From CAAGNP01 sp045603545 (GTDB lineage Bacteria > Bacteroidota > Bacteroidia > Bacteroidales > UBA932): a DNA stretch of 64,000 bases. The stretch covers positions 42,460 through 106,459 of the forward strand of contig JAZUMG010000018.1 of NCBI GenBank assembly GCA_045603545.1, in the 5' to 3' direction. The translations under genes were made by a program, and so were the position numbers. How positions within the stretch are numbered: position 1 is the stretch's first letter; each line of letters opens with the position of its first letter. A model generated the notes under the pieces. That model worked only from the letters and a program-made list of their open reading frames with translations, ran no database searches and was not told the DNA's origin. Below are positions 51,787 through 62,015 of the stretch, in pieces.

Positions 51787-53322
51787 ATGTCAGAAAATCT
51801 TCAACTGAAAAAAATTCGCAAAGCGCTGATCTCCGTGTACCACAAAGAGGGTCTTGAAGAGATTGTAAATGAACTTAATAACGGTGGTGTAGAGATTATA
51901 TCCACAGGTGGCACTTACGATTTTTTGCGTAGCAGGGGGATCCCGGTTACCGCCGTGGAAGAGATTACAGGTTATCCATCTGTTTTCGGTGGCCGCGTCA
52001 AGACACTTCACCCTAAGGTTTTCGGTGGCATCCTATATCGCCGCGACCTGGAAAACGACCTTGCACAGAGAGATGAATTCAACATTCCTGACATAGATCT
52101 TGTTATCGTGGACCTTTACCCCTTTGAGGAGTATGTGGCTGCCAATGCAGAGCACCAGGCCATCATCGAGAAGATCGATATAGGTGGCATATCACTCATC
52201 AGAGCTGCTGCCAAAAACTACAAGGATGTTATCATTGTCCCTTGCAGCGAAGAGTACGGAAAACTCCTTGAGGTTCTCAAAGAGCACGGCTGTGCTTCGA
52301 CCCTTGCAGAGAGGGAGTATTTTGCAGCCAAAGCTTTCCTCACCTCTTCACACTACGACACCATGATCTTTGACTACTTCAACAGAGGCTTCAATTTCCC
52401 CGTATTCGACAAGAGCATCACCCAGACAATGCACTTGAGATATGGCGAAAATCCTCACCAGGAGGGTGTGTACTTCGGTTCCAAAGACTCTCTGCCTGAG
52501 CAATTGCACGGCAAGGAGATCTCATACAACAACCTCCTCGACATCGAAGCGGCCATCGAACTTATCTCTGACTTTTCAGATCCTGCTGTAGCAATCATCA
52601 AGCACAACAACGCCTGTGGCTGCGCAGTGAGAAACACTATCCTTGAGGCCTGGACAGATGCATTGAGTGCAGACCCTGTATCTGCATTCGGAGGCATTAT
52701 CGTTGCCAACAGGGCCGTAGATCTCGCGGCAGCGGAGGAGATAAACAAGATTTTCTTTGAGGTTATCATTGCCCCTGCCTATGATGAAGATGCACTTGCA
52801 GTGCTCAAGAGCAAGAAAAACCGCATCATCCTCAAAACCAATAAAGTTACCCCAAGTGAGGTCAAATTCAGATCTCTCCTCGGCGGTGTCCTTATGCAGA
52901 AGAGGGACTCTGTGGTAGAACTCCCCGAAGAGCTCAAAGTGGCAACAAAAACTGCCCCTACTGCGGCAGAAGTGGAGGATATGCTGTTTGCCAACATCCT
53001 CGTAAAACACTCCAAATCCAATGCAATCGTTCTTGCCAAGAACAGGATGCTCCTTGCGAGCGGCATCGGTCAGACATCACGTGTGGATGCACTCAGACAG
53101 GCCATCGAAAAAGCCGGCAGCTTCGAAATGTCACTTGAGGGTGCCGTGATGTCATCAGATGCATTTTTCCCATTCCCTGACTGCGTGGAGATTGCCCACA
53201 AAGCAGGCATTACCGCTGTAATCCATCCGGGTGGCTCTATCCGCGACCAAGAGAGTGTGGACTACTGCAATGAAAACGGTGTTTCAATGGTAATTACCGG
53301 CAAGAGACACTTCAAACATTAA
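51787..53322 (+). CDS. purH: Bifunctional AICAR formyltransferase / IMP cyclohydrolase
   Basis: This 511-residue enzyme carries out the last two steps of IMP synthesis. The IMP cyclohydrolase (MGS-like) domain covers about 1-185 (STGGTYDFLRSRGIPV, GGRVKTLHPKV). The AICAR formyltransferase part has LRYGENPHQ near 220, the catalytic KHNNACGCA near 274 and SDAFFPFPDCVE near 457. It sits 28 bases upstream of mreB and may share its transcript. purN is at 62969-63547. Confidence 0.95.
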   Translation: MSENLQLKKIRKALISVYHKEGLEEIVNELNNGGVEIISTGGTYDFLRSRGIPVTAVEEITGYPSVFGGRVKTLHPKVFGGILYRRDLENDLAQRDEFNIPDIDLVIVDLYPFEEYVAANAEHQAIIEKIDIGGISLIRAAAKNYKDVIIVPCSEEYGKLLEVLKEHGCASTLAEREYFAAKAFLTSSHYDTMIFDYFNRGFNFPVFDKSITQTMHLRYGENPHQEGVYFGSKDSLPEQLHGKEISYNNLLDIEAAIELISDFSDPAVAIIKHNNACGCAVRNTILEAWTDALSADPVSAFGGIIVANRAVDLAAAEEINKIFFEVIIAPAYDEDALAVLKSKKNRIILKTNKVTPSEVKFRSLLGGVLMQKRDSVVELPEELKVATKTAPTAAEVEDMLFANILVKHSKSNAIVLAKNRMLLASGIGQTSRVDALRQAIEKAGSFEMSLEGAVMSSDAFFPFPDCVEIAHKAGITAVIHPGGSIRDQESVDYCNENGVSMVITGKRHFKH

Positions 53323-53350
53323 TCTTTTGAAACTGAAAAAAAAGTAAAAT

Positions 53351-54370
53351 ATGCTATTCTCATTTCTTACACAAGAATTGGCTATTGACCTTGGAACAGC
53401 CAATACTGTCATCCTGATGGACAACAAGATAGTATTGGATGAACCCTCAATAGTAGCATTCGACCAGAATACCGGCAAGCCTATTGCGTTTGGGCAGAGA
53501 GCCAGGTTAATGCACGAAAAAACGCACCCCAACATCAAAACCATCCGCCCTTTGAAAGATGGTGTTATCGCAGACTTCAACGCTGCAGAGCAGATGTTGA
53601 GAGGGTTTGTGAAGATGATCAACCACAAGAAGACACTCTTCACCCCAAACATCAAGATGGTAGTATGTATCCCATCGGGCAGTACTGAGGTGGAGATCCG
53701 TGCTGTGCGCGACTCTTCAAACCACTCCGGAGGTTCAGATGTCTATATGATCTTCGAGCCTATGGCTGCCGCAATGGGTATTGGCCTCGATGTGGAGGCC
53801 CCCGCAGGAAATATGGTGGTTGATATCGGAGGTGGTACCACCGAAATCGCTGTCATCTCCCTTGGTGGCATCGTTTGCCAGCAGAGTATCCGTGTGGCCG
53901 GAGACATCTTCACTTCGGAGATCCAGCAGTATATGCGACAGCAGCACAATATCAAAGTGGGTGAGATTACCTCTGAAGAGATCAAGATTGGAATCGGCGC
54001 CGCTATGACAGATATTGAGAATACTCCTGAGCCATTTATCGTAAGGGGACCTAACCTTATGACCGCCCACCCTATGGAGATTGGCGTCACCTCACAGGAG
54101 GTGGCACACTGCCTCGACAAATCTCTCGCGAAGATAGAGTCAGCCATCCTTTCAGTACTTGAGCAGACTCCACCTGAGCTGTATCAGGATATCGTGAAGA
54201 AAGGCATATTCCTTACAGGCGGCGGAGCCCTTCTGAGAGGTCTTGACAAGAGACTTACTGAGAAGATCAATATCCCATTCCACGTAGCGGAAGATCCTCT
54301 ACGCGCAGTTGCAAGGGGTACAAGTATGGCTCTCAAGAACACATCAAGATACCAATTCCTGATGAGATAG
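53351..54370 (+). CDS. mreB: Rod-shape-determining actin homologue MreB
   Basis: This 339-residue protein has the actin-fold phosphate loops: DLGTANTVI near residue 9, VVDIGGGTTEIAVI near 155-168 and TGGGALLRGLDKRL near 288. An N-terminal amphipathic stretch (MLFSFLTQE) fits membrane attachment. MreB filaments organise the elongation complex encoded just downstream. It is the first gene of mreBCD-mrdA-rodA, with gaps or overlaps of a few bases throughout. Confidence 0.96.
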   Translation: MLFSFLTQELAIDLGTANTVILMDNKIVLDEPSIVAFDQNTGKPIAFGQRARLMHEKTHPNIKTIRPLKDGVIADFNAAEQMLRGFVKMINHKKTLFTPNIKMVVCIPSGSTEVEIRAVRDSSNHSGGSDVYMIFEPMAAAMGIGLDVEAPAGNMVVDIGGGTTEIAVISLGGIVCQQSIRVAGDIFTSEIQQYMRQQHNIKVGEITSEEIKIGIGAAMTDIENTPEPFIVRGPNLMTAHPMEIGVTSQEVAHCLDKSLAKIESAILSVLEQTPPELYQDIVKKGIFLTGGGALLRGLDKRLTEKINIPFHVAEDPLRAVARGTSMALKNTSRYQFLMR

Positions 54371-54374
54371 TCTG

Positions 54375-55205
54375 ATGAAAAGACGCACCTCCACCATCAC
54401 CGCCCTGGTCTCCCTTGTGGTATTCATACTTCTGGAGGCCATCTCTCTTGTGCTGGTTTCACACAATGGGACCATCCAGAAATACAGGCTGATGACGGGG
54501 GTACGCTCTATTCAGAGCCATATATGGAAGAGAGGTGAGAATCTGAGATACTTCATCTCCCTCAAAGAGACCAATGAAGAGCTGATAGAGGAGAACATAA
54601 GGCTTGTAAAAGAGCTTGAAAAATACAAATTCTTCTCATCCAAGCATCTTTCAGACAGTCTAATAGAGGCGTTCAACCCCGAATTCAGATATATACCTGC
54701 CACTGCCGTCAAGAACAGCACCAACAGACAACATAACTATATAATCATAGACAAGGGCTCCGACGACGGCATCAAGCCTGATATGGGTGTAGTGACCCCA
54801 AGCGGCGTTGTCGGCTATGTACAGTCTGTAAGCAAAAAGTACTCCCTGGTAGTATCTTTCCTCAACACTGATTACACTATCACCGCCATCATAAAGGGCA
54901 ACGGGACGTTCGGCACATTCCAGTGGAAAGGGGCCAAAACAGACGAGGCCACTTTGAGCGAGATACCCATCCACACATCCTTCTCGGTGGGAGATACCAT
55001 CACCACCAGCGGTTACTCTGCCGTATATCCCAAGGATATAGATCTGGGAACGGTCAAATCATCCGAACTTGTGGGTGGTACCAGTTACACACTTACTGTG
55101 TCACTCTTCGAAAACTATTCCAACCTGCACCACGTCTATGTAGTGGACAATCCTAACAACATCGAGTTCAAAAATCTAATCAATAAGGGGGACAGTCTGC
55201 GATGA
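54375..55205 (+). CDS. mreC: Rod-shape-determining protein MreC
   Basis: This 276-residue bitopic protein has an N-terminal transmembrane helix (about 9-29), a periplasmic coiled coil (about 60-85, ETNEELIEENIRLVKELEKY) and a beta-rich domain (PDMGVVTPSGVVGYVQSV, TSGYSAVYPKDIDLGTV). MreC binds PBP2 and activates the elongasome. It starts 4 bases after mreB and overlaps mreD by four bases (ATGA). Confidence 0.93.
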   Translation: MKRRTSTITALVSLVVFILLEAISLVLVSHNGTIQKYRLMTGVRSIQSHIWKRGENLRYFISLKETNEELIEENIRLVKELEKYKFFSSKHLSDSLIEAFNPEFRYIPATAVKNSTNRQHNYIIIDKGSDDGIKPDMGVVTPSGVVGYVQSVSKKYSLVVSFLNTDYTITAIIKGNGTFGTFQWKGAKTDEATLSEIPIHTSFSVGDTITTSGYSAVYPKDIDLGTVKSSELVGGTSYTLTVSLFENYSNLHHVYVVDNPNNIEFKNLINKGDSLR

Positions 55206-55708
55206 ATATTAGCCTGAAGAAGATACTTTACATCCTGATGGTGTTGTTTTTCCAATGCCTGCTGGACAACTATGCAGACCTGGGGCTCTACCTGAGGATA
55301 GTAATAATACCGTTTGTCATCCTAATGCTACCATACCGCTACAAGACCATATCCACCATGATAATAGCATTTCTGCTCGGTCTCACTGTGGATATATTCA
55401 CTTCAGGTGTACTGGGTCTCAATGCCGGAGCGATGACAGCAGTAGCCTTTGTCAGACAGAAGGTCCTCCACTCCATCCTCGACGAGCGGAACATGGAGAG
55501 ACACGACAGTCCCGACTATATAGTTCTTGGCCTGGGGAAGGGTCTTTTCTACGTAATGTTCCACTACATTGTATTCTTTACTGCATACACCCTTCTGGAC
55601 AATATGGGGTTTGCCCCTTTCGGACTTACTGTGACTAAAATTCTCCTCAGTACGTCTGTCAGCGGACTTATCGCCCTGTGGTCACTTAAAAAATACAAGA
55701 AAATCTGA
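55202..55708 (+). CDS. mreD: Rod-shape-determining protein MreD
   Basis: This 168-residue protein is almost entirely hydrophobic, with about five transmembrane helices. GLTVDIFTSGVLGLNA near residue 58 is the most recognisable segment. It is the expected membrane partner of MreC. Assignment rests on the membrane profile, that segment and its position between mreC and mrdA. Confidence 0.88.
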   Translation: MNISLKKILYILMVLFFQCLLDNYADLGLYLRIVIIPFVILMLPYRYKTISTMIIAFLLGLTVDIFTSGVLGLNAGAMTAVAFVRQKVLHSILDERNMERHDSPDYIVLGLGKGLFYVMFHYIVFFTAYTLLDNMGFAPFGLTVTKILLSTSVSGLIALWSLKKYKKI

Positions 55709-55710
55709 CT

Positions 55711-57579
55711 ATGGAGAGTGGAAGGGGAAATAGGCATACGATACTGGTTGTTGGGCTGGTTGTGGCCTTTCTTGCCTTGACATTCCAACTCATCAATCTC
55801 CAGCTCATCGACCAGAGCTACAAGATCAATGCTGAGAACAACGCCCTCAGATACCAGACCAGATACCCTGTCAGGGGGCAAATTCTGGACAGGAACGGAA
55901 AAACTCTTGTGGGCAACACAAACTCCTACGACATAATAGTCACCCCATACGATGTCAAACCATTTGACACCCTGGCCCTATGCCAGATCTTCTCACTCGA
56001 TCCTGACGAAGTGAAAGAGACTTTCAAATACTACAGAAGATACCGCACCAGAATAGGATATCAGAGCAGAGTTTTTCTCAAGAACGTCTCCTACGCACAG
56101 TACAGCATGTTCATCGAGAAGAAGTACAAATTCCCCGGATTCTCTGCCTCACCCCGTACCATCCGCAGCTATGGATACAATGCCGGAGGCAATCTCCTGG
56201 GCTATGTTACGGAGGTGGACCCTGTATTCCTGAAGAAGCACCCGGAATACTCATCAGGTGATTATATCGGGAAAACAGGTCTGGAAGAGGTGTGTGAGGC
56301 TACACTCAAAGGGGAAAAGGGGTATGAGATATACCTTCGTGACGCAAACAACAGGATACAGGCCCACTACGAGAACGGCGTGTACGACAAACCGGCAGTC
56401 CCCGGGAAGAATGTCGTATCCACCATCGATGCAGAACTCCAGCACTACGGAGAGCACCTGATGCAGAATAAAGTGGGTTCAGTAGTGGCTATCGAACCAT
56501 CCACCGGTGAAATTCTTGCCATGATCTCAAGCCCGGGAATAAATGTGGATATTCTGGCAGACATCGGGGCAAATTACAAACAGATATCATCTGACCCCTT
56601 CAAACCCATGTACAACAGGGCCGTGATGTCGCCCCAACCTCCCGGATCGGTGTTCAAGCTGGTCAATGCCCTCATCGGTCTGCAGGAGGGGATAATCACC
56701 GAACACTCGGAATACGGATGCAGAAACGGCTACCACGCCGGAAACCTCACTGTAGGTTGCCACACCCACCCCTCACCGGTAGACCTGAAGGAGTCGATAA
56801 TGATGTCCTGCAATGCCTACTACTGCAATGTCCTTAGAGAAATCCTCGACAATAAAAAATACAGCAACATTGAGGACTCTTTCACCAAATGGAGGGAATA
56901 TGTGCAGAGTTTCGGCTTTGGGGTGAAACTCGGAAGTGACTTCCCTTCCGAAAAGAGTGGCTTTGTCCCCTCTGCAGAGACTTACAACAGAGTACACGGC
57001 AAAGGGCGATGGAAATCCCTTTCGGTCATCTCCCTCTCCATCGGACAGGGTGAGCTTGGATGTACCCCATTGCACCTGGCAAACCTCGCAGCAATCCTTG
57101 CAAACAGGGGATATTACTACATCCCACACATAATCAAAGATACAGACTCCCTCCAGATCGACCCCAAATACAAGGAGAGGCACTATACAATGGTGGACAC
57201 CACATTCTTCACCCCTGTGGTAGAGGGTATGGATATGGCTGTAAACAGCAAACCTGGAAAAGGGGCGACAGCAACCATAGCCGCCGTCGATTCATTGGGA
57301 ATCTGCGGAAAGACAGGCACCGCCCAGAACCCCCACGGAGATGACCACTCCGTATTCATCTGCTTTGCCCCAAAGGATAACCCCAAAATTGCGGTAGCAG
57401 TATATATGGAAAATGCCGGATTCGGTGCCACCTGGGCAGCACCCACAGCATCATTGCTTGTGGAGCAATACCTCAACGGAGGGATAGACCCAAAGAGAAA
57501 ATGGCTCGAGGACAGGATTGTCAACGGATTTTTGCTGGATAAGGTTCCAGCCTGGAAGCGATTGCAGGAGAGAAGATGA
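55711..57579 (+). CDS. mrdA: Penicillin-binding protein 2 (class B transpeptidase)
   Basis: This 622-residue protein has a short cytoplasmic tail and one transmembrane helix (about 10-30). The pedestal domain has YPVRGQILDRNGKTL near residue 50-64. The transpeptidase domain has S-V-F-K near 312, S-C-N near 370 and KTGTA near 535. It cross-links the lateral wall with RodA, encoded next with a four-base overlap. Confidence 0.95.
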   Translation: MESGRGNRHTILVVGLVVAFLALTFQLINLQLIDQSYKINAENNALRYQTRYPVRGQILDRNGKTLVGNTNSYDIIVTPYDVKPFDTLALCQIFSLDPDEVKETFKYYRRYRTRIGYQSRVFLKNVSYAQYSMFIEKKYKFPGFSASPRTIRSYGYNAGGNLLGYVTEVDPVFLKKHPEYSSGDYIGKTGLEEVCEATLKGEKGYEIYLRDANNRIQAHYENGVYDKPAVPGKNVVSTIDAELQHYGEHLMQNKVGSVVAIEPSTGEILAMISSPGINVDILADIGANYKQISSDPFKPMYNRAVMSPQPPGSVFKLVNALIGLQEGIITEHSEYGCRNGYHAGNLTVGCHTHPSPVDLKESIMMSCNAYYCNVLREILDNKKYSNIEDSFTKWREYVQSFGFGVKLGSDFPSEKSGFVPSAETYNRVHGKGRWKSLSVISLSIGQGELGCTPLHLANLAAILANRGYYYIPHIIKDTDSLQIDPKYKERHYTMVDTTFFTPVVEGMDMAVNSKPGKGATATIAAVDSLGICGKTGTAQNPHGDDHSVFICFAPKDNPKIAVAVYMENAGFGATWAAPTASLLVEQYLNGGIDPKRKWLEDRIVNGFLLDKVPAWKRLQERR

Positions 57580-59009
57580 CAACAGACAGAAACATATACA
57601 GAAAGATTGACTGGGTGATGGTAGTTTGCTACCTGCTGCTCATCCTCTTCGGCTGGATCAACATATACGCATCCTCATACGAAGTGGAGAGTGCCGATAT
57701 ATTCTCCCTCAGCCAGAGGAGCGGTATGCAGATGCTCTGGATGGGGATATCGATGGTAGCAATAGCACTGATACTGTTCGTCATCAACCCGAGGATATAT
57801 TTCTCCCTCACCTGGTGGTTCTACCTCTTCGTAGTGCTCCTTCTGATAGCTGTACTGGTGGTGGGAAAAGAGGTCAACGGCTCAAAATCGTGGATTGCCC
57901 TTGGTGGGTTCAGATTCCAGCCATCCGAATTTTCTAAAATCACCACCTCGTTGGCACTTGCCTCAATAATAGGAAGATACAATTTCAAAATAACCCACCT
58001 GCCTGACCTTGCAAAGGTGCTTGTGACACTCCTCATCCCAGCAGGTCTGATAATCCTGGAGCCAGACGCCGGCACCATGATGGTATATTGCGGATTTGTA
58101 TTTATGCTCTACAGGGAAGGGCTCACAGGGTGGATAATATCATTTGCATTCCTGATTGTCCTGCTGTTTGTGATTACCCTCAAATTCACCCCCGGCAGTG
58201 CCATTCTCGTATTGCTTGCCATCTATGGCATCATGAAAGGGATACTCAGCAAGCAGACATTCAGCCATATCCTCACCTACGGAGCCATAATCACCGCACT
58301 TGCCTTCATCCCCAAAATCCTCCAATGGGAATTCCTGGCCAAGCTCAATGCCATAGGACCCCAATATTTCATACTTCTTTTCACCGTCCCTGTAATAGTC
58401 GGATCCATCATACGCAACAGGAAAAGCAACAGAAAAATAAGGCTGAAATATCTGGTGCTGACCTTTATCTGCTCGGTCATTTTCATTTTCTCCGTACAGA
58501 TAATCTTCAACAAAGTGCTCAAGGAGCACCACAGGGATAGAATAGAGAATCTCCTCGGCATCACGCAGGACCTCAAAGGGGCAGGATACAATGTCCATCA
58601 GTCCAAAATAGCCATCGGCTCCGGAGGTCTTACAGGCAAAGGGTACCTTCAGGGGACCCAAACCAAATTCAAATTTGTCCCTGAACAGAGTACCGACTTT
58701 ATCTTCTGCACCATTGGCGAAGAGTGGGGATTTGTGGGCTCCATTGTCCTGCTTACACTCTTCCTCACCCTGATACTGAGGATAATAAGCAACGCTGAGA
58801 AACACACGGACCGATCCATCAGGGTGTACGGCTACTGCGTAGCCTGCTGCCTCTTTATGCACGTTTTCATAAACATCGCTATGACCATCGGTCTATTCCC
58901 CGTGGTGGGAATCCCCCTACCTTTCATCAGTTACGGCGGAACATCGTTCCTGTCGTTTACCACCTTGCTCTTCATATTTATAAGACTTGACCTGGAAAGA
59001 TGGAAGTAA
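57576..59009 (+). CDS. rodA: Peptidoglycan polymerase RodA (SEDS family)
   Basis: This 477-residue protein has about ten transmembrane helices. NGSKSWIALGGFRFQPSEF near residue 98 and the late VVGIPLPFISYGGTS are SEDS hallmarks. EPDAGTMMVYCGFV near 160 carries the conserved Asp, and EQSTDFIFCTIGEEWG near 370 is the extracellular loop. It polymerises lipid II with PBP2. At 477 residues it is longer than proteobacterial RodA because of the insertion around residues 255-330, which I believe is usual in Bacteroidota. Confidence 0.95.
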   Translation: MTTDRNIYRKIDWVMVVCYLLLILFGWINIYASSYEVESADIFSLSQRSGMQMLWMGISMVAIALILFVINPRIYFSLTWWFYLFVVLLLIAVLVVGKEVNGSKSWIALGGFRFQPSEFSKITTSLALASIIGRYNFKITHLPDLAKVLVTLLIPAGLIILEPDAGTMMVYCGFVFMLYREGLTGWIISFAFLIVLLFVITLKFTPGSAILVLLAIYGIMKGILSKQTFSHILTYGAIITALAFIPKILQWEFLAKLNAIGPQYFILLFTVPVIVGSIIRNRKSNRKIRLKYLVLTFICSVIFIFSVQIIFNKVLKEHHRDRIENLLGITQDLKGAGYNVHQSKIAIGSGGLTGKGYLQGTQTKFKFVPEQSTDFIFCTIGEEWGFVGSIVLLTLFLTLILRIISNAEKHTDRSIRVYGYCVACCLFMHVFINIAMTIGLFPVVGIPLPFISYGGTSFLSFTTLLFIFIRLDLERWK

Positions 59010-59023
59010 TTGGAACTTTTTTA

Positions 59024-59031
59024 TAACTTTG
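59024..59031 (+). promoter_or_regulatory. Candidate -7 box for gcvP
   Basis: TAACTTTG matches TAnnTTTG and lies 33 bases before the gcvP ATG, in the only gap after rodA. No good -33 element is seen, because the spacing to TTGG (59010-59013) is too short. Confidence 0.4.
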
Positions 59032-59064
59032 TGTGATTGACAATTTTTTAAATACCAAACATAT

Positions 59065-61887
59065 ATGCCTTTCAAATTTTCAGACAGACACAACGGCCCC
59101 AGAGAGCATGAAGTAAAACAAATGCTTGAGGCTATCGGCGCCAAGAGCGTAGATGAGCTCATCAGCCAGACAGTCCCTTCGGACATTATCCTTCCAGAGC
59201 CATTGAATCTTGATCCTGCCATGAGCGAGCACGAGTATCTTGACCGCCTGCAGAAGATCGCTTCAAAAAACAAGCTTTACCGTTCTATGATCGGTCTTGG
59301 TTTCTATGGCACAGCATCACCTGCTGTAATTACCAGAAATATTCTTGAAAACCCAAGCTGGTACACATCATACACACCTTATCAGGCAGAGATCTCACAA
59401 GGCCGTCTGGAGGCCCTTATCAACTTCCAGACCATGATCTCATCACTTACAGGTTTCAACATCTCCAACTGCTCTATGCTTGATGACGCTACAGCTGCTG
59501 CTGAAGCTATGAGAATGTCATACGAGCTCCGCTCAAGAGATGCAGTAAAAGCGGGCAAAAACAAATTCTTTGTGGATGCCAACATCTTCCCTCAAGTCCT
59601 TTCAGTACTCAAGACCCGCTCTGCCGCTTTGGGTATCGAACTTGTACTTGGTGACTGGAAAGAGGTATTGGCAGCAGGTTTCGATCCTATGTGCTACGGT
59701 GCATTTGTACAGTATCCTGCATGCGACGGTGAGGTATGTGACTACACCGAATTTGCAGCCAAAGCTCACGAAGCAGGTATCCTTGTATCTGCATATTGCG
59801 ACCTTCTGTCACTTGCAGTGCTGAAAGAGCCTGCAGCATGGGGCGCAGACATCGCTGTGGGTACATCACAGAGATTCGGTCTCCCTATGGGCTTCGGTGG
59901 TCCTACTGCAGGATGGATGGCTACCAGCGACAAATACAAGAGAAACATCCCTGGCCGTATCATCGGTATCTCAGTGGACCGTCTTGGCAAATCTGCAGTG
60001 CGTCTTGCACTTCAGACTCGTGAGCAGCACATCAAGAGGGAGAAAGCTACCTCAAACATCTGTACAGCTACTGCTCTTATGGCAGTTATGAGCGGAATGT
60101 ATGCAGCTTACCACGGGCCTGAAGGTCTTAAGGAGATTGCCCTCAACGGTTACAAATATGCACACATCGTAGCAGGCAAACTTGTAGCAGGTGGTTACAA
60201 ACTTGCCAAAGAGAACTACTTCGACACTATCCGTATCGTGGATGTGGATGCAAAAGCTATCCAGGAGAAAGCACTCGCAGCAGGTTACAACTTCTACTAC
60301 CCTTGCGACAAATGTGTACAGATATCATTTGACGAGCTCTCTTGCTGTGAAGATGCAAGAGCTATCTGCAACATCTTCGGTGTAGAGGTACACTGCGGCT
60401 GTCAGCTTGAGGAACTCTCATATATGAAGAGAGAGACCCCTATCCTCACCCAGTCTCTATTCAACTCATACCACTCTGAGACAGAGATGATGCGCTACAT
60501 CAAGAAACTCGAGAGGAGGGATATCTCACTTACCCACTCAATGATCCCACTTGGTTCTTGTACTATGAAGCTCAACGCTGCAGCAGAGATGCTTCCTGTT
60601 ACCTGGAGCGAACTTGGCGGCGTTCACCCTTATGCACCTGCTGACCAGGTAGAGGGATCACTTCAGATCATCAAAGAGCTTGAGAAAGATTTGGCAGTTA
60701 TCACAGGTTTCCACGGCTGTTCACTTCAGCCTAACTCAGGTGCTGCCGGAGAGTATGCAGGTCTTATGACCATCCGTGGCTATCTTCACGCAAACGGCCA
60801 GAAAGAGAGAAACGTAATCATCATCCCTACATCAGCACACGGAACCAACCCTGCAAGTGCTGCTATGGCAGGTTTCAACATCGTACTTGTAGGTTGTGAC
60901 GAAAACGGCAACATCAATGTAGAAGAGCTTCGCACAAAAGCTGTTGAGAACAAAGATGTACTTGCCGGCCTTATGATCACCTACCCTTCTACACACGGTG
61001 TATTTGAGGTACAGATCAGAGAGATCTGCAACATTATCCACGAGAACGGTGGTCTTGTATATATGGACGGTGCCAATATGAATGCACAGGTAGGTATCAC
61101 CAACCCTGGCTTCATCGGAGCTGATGTATGCCACTTGAACCTTCACAAGACATTCGCTATGCCTCACGGTGGTGGTGGTCCTGGTGTTGGCCCTATCTGC
61201 TGTACAGAGGCCCTTACCCCATACCTTCCTGGTCACCCTGTAGTTCCAGAGTGCGGTGGTGCAGGTGTTGAAGCAGTTTCTGCAGCTCCATACGGTAGCC
61301 CTCTTCTACTCCCTATCACCCACGCTTACATCAAAATGCTTGGTGCAGATGGTTTGAGAAAAGCCTCTGAGATGGCTATCCTCAATGCAAACTACATCGC
61401 TTGCAGACTTGCCCCTGAATACTCTGTGCTTTACACAGGTGCTACCGGTCGTGTTGCTCACGAATGTATCATCGACGTACAGAAATTCAAAGAGGAGTTC
61501 GGCGTAGATGCTACCGATATCGCCAAACGTATGATGGACTTCGGCTTCCACGCACCTACACTTTCATTCCCCGTACACGAGACACTTATGGTAGAGCCTA
61601 CCGAGAGTGAATCACTTGCAGAGCTTGAGCGCTTCATCGGAATGATGAAAGTAATCAAACAGGAGTGCGAAGAGATCAAAGCAGGCAAACTTGACAAGGT
61701 GGACAACCCTCTCAAGATGTCTCCTCACACAGCTGACGAAGTATGTGCTACCGAGTGGAACCACGCATACACCAGAGAGCAGGCCGCGTTCCCTGCTGAG
61801 TGGATCAGAGAGAACAAGTTCTGGCCATACGTAACCCGCGTAGACAACGGCTGGGGCGACCGTAACCTCAAAGCTTGCGTTGACTAA
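59065..61887 (+). CDS. gcvP: Glycine decarboxylase (glycine cleavage system P protein), single chain
   Basis: This 940-residue PLP enzyme decarboxylates glycine and passes the aminomethyl group to the H protein. It is the fused form: a structural N-terminal half (about 1-440, GFYGTASPAVI near 75 and YTPYQAEISQGRLEALINFQ near 97-116) and a catalytic C-terminal half. The PLP-binding Lys lies in HLNLHKTFAMPHGGGGPG near residue 695. Codon use is visibly biased compared with its neighbours (CTT, GGT and GCT common, GGG rare), suggesting high expression. gcvT and gcvH are not in the window. A strong terminator follows. Confidence 0.95.
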   Translation: MPFKFSDRHNGPREHEVKQMLEAIGAKSVDELISQTVPSDIILPEPLNLDPAMSEHEYLDRLQKIASKNKLYRSMIGLGFYGTASPAVITRNILENPSWYTSYTPYQAEISQGRLEALINFQTMISSLTGFNISNCSMLDDATAAAEAMRMSYELRSRDAVKAGKNKFFVDANIFPQVLSVLKTRSAALGIELVLGDWKEVLAAGFDPMCYGAFVQYPACDGEVCDYTEFAAKAHEAGILVSAYCDLLSLAVLKEPAAWGADIAVGTSQRFGLPMGFGGPTAGWMATSDKYKRNIPGRIIGISVDRLGKSAVRLALQTREQHIKREKATSNICTATALMAVMSGMYAAYHGPEGLKEIALNGYKYAHIVAGKLVAGGYKLAKENYFDTIRIVDVDAKAIQEKALAAGYNFYYPCDKCVQISFDELSCCEDARAICNIFGVEVHCGCQLEELSYMKRETPILTQSLFNSYHSETEMMRYIKKLERRDISLTHSMIPLGSCTMKLNAAAEMLPVTWSELGGVHPYAPADQVEGSLQIIKELEKDLAVITGFHGCSLQPNSGAAGEYAGLMTIRGYLHANGQKERNVIIIPTSAHGTNPASAAMAGFNIVLVGCDENGNINVEELRTKAVENKDVLAGLMITYPSTHGVFEVQIREICNIIHENGGLVYMDGANMNAQVGITNPGFIGADVCHLNLHKTFAMPHGGGGPGVGPICCTEALTPYLPGHPVVPECGGAGVEAVSAAPYGSPLLLPITHAYIKMLGADGLRKASEMAILNANYIACRLAPEYSVLYTGATGRVAHECIIDVQKFKEEFGVDATDIAKRMMDFGFHAPTLSFPVHETLMVEPTESESLAELERFIGMMKVIKQECEEIKAGKLDKVDNPLKMSPHTADEVCATEWNHAYTREQAAFPAEWIRENKFWPYVTRVDNGWGDRNLKACVD

Positions 61888-61916
61888 CAGCGACACCCTA
61901 TGATTCCCCAAAAGTC

Positions 61917-61939
61917 ATCCTGCGACATGTTCGCAGGAT
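61917..61939. terminator. Short hairpin after gcvP
   Basis: ATCCTGCGA and CGCAGGAT flank CATGTT (61917-61939). There is no T-run after it. It may assist the stronger terminator at 61960 or stabilise the gcvP mRNA end. Confidence 0.4.
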
Positions 61940-61959
61940 CTCAAAGGGGTTACAAATAC

Positions 61960-62000
61960 AAACGGGCACAAAAACATATGTTTCTGTGCCCGTTTTATTG
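61960..62000. terminator. Bidirectional terminator after gcvP
   Basis: AAACGGGCACA pairs with TGTGCCCGTTT, and the inner AAACAT/ATGTTT also pairs, spanning 61960-61995. TTTATTG follows on plus and a T-run on minus. It serves gcvP and the convergent small membrane protein gene ending at 62016. Confidence 0.8.
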
Positions 62001-62015
62001 TTCTTACAAGAACAA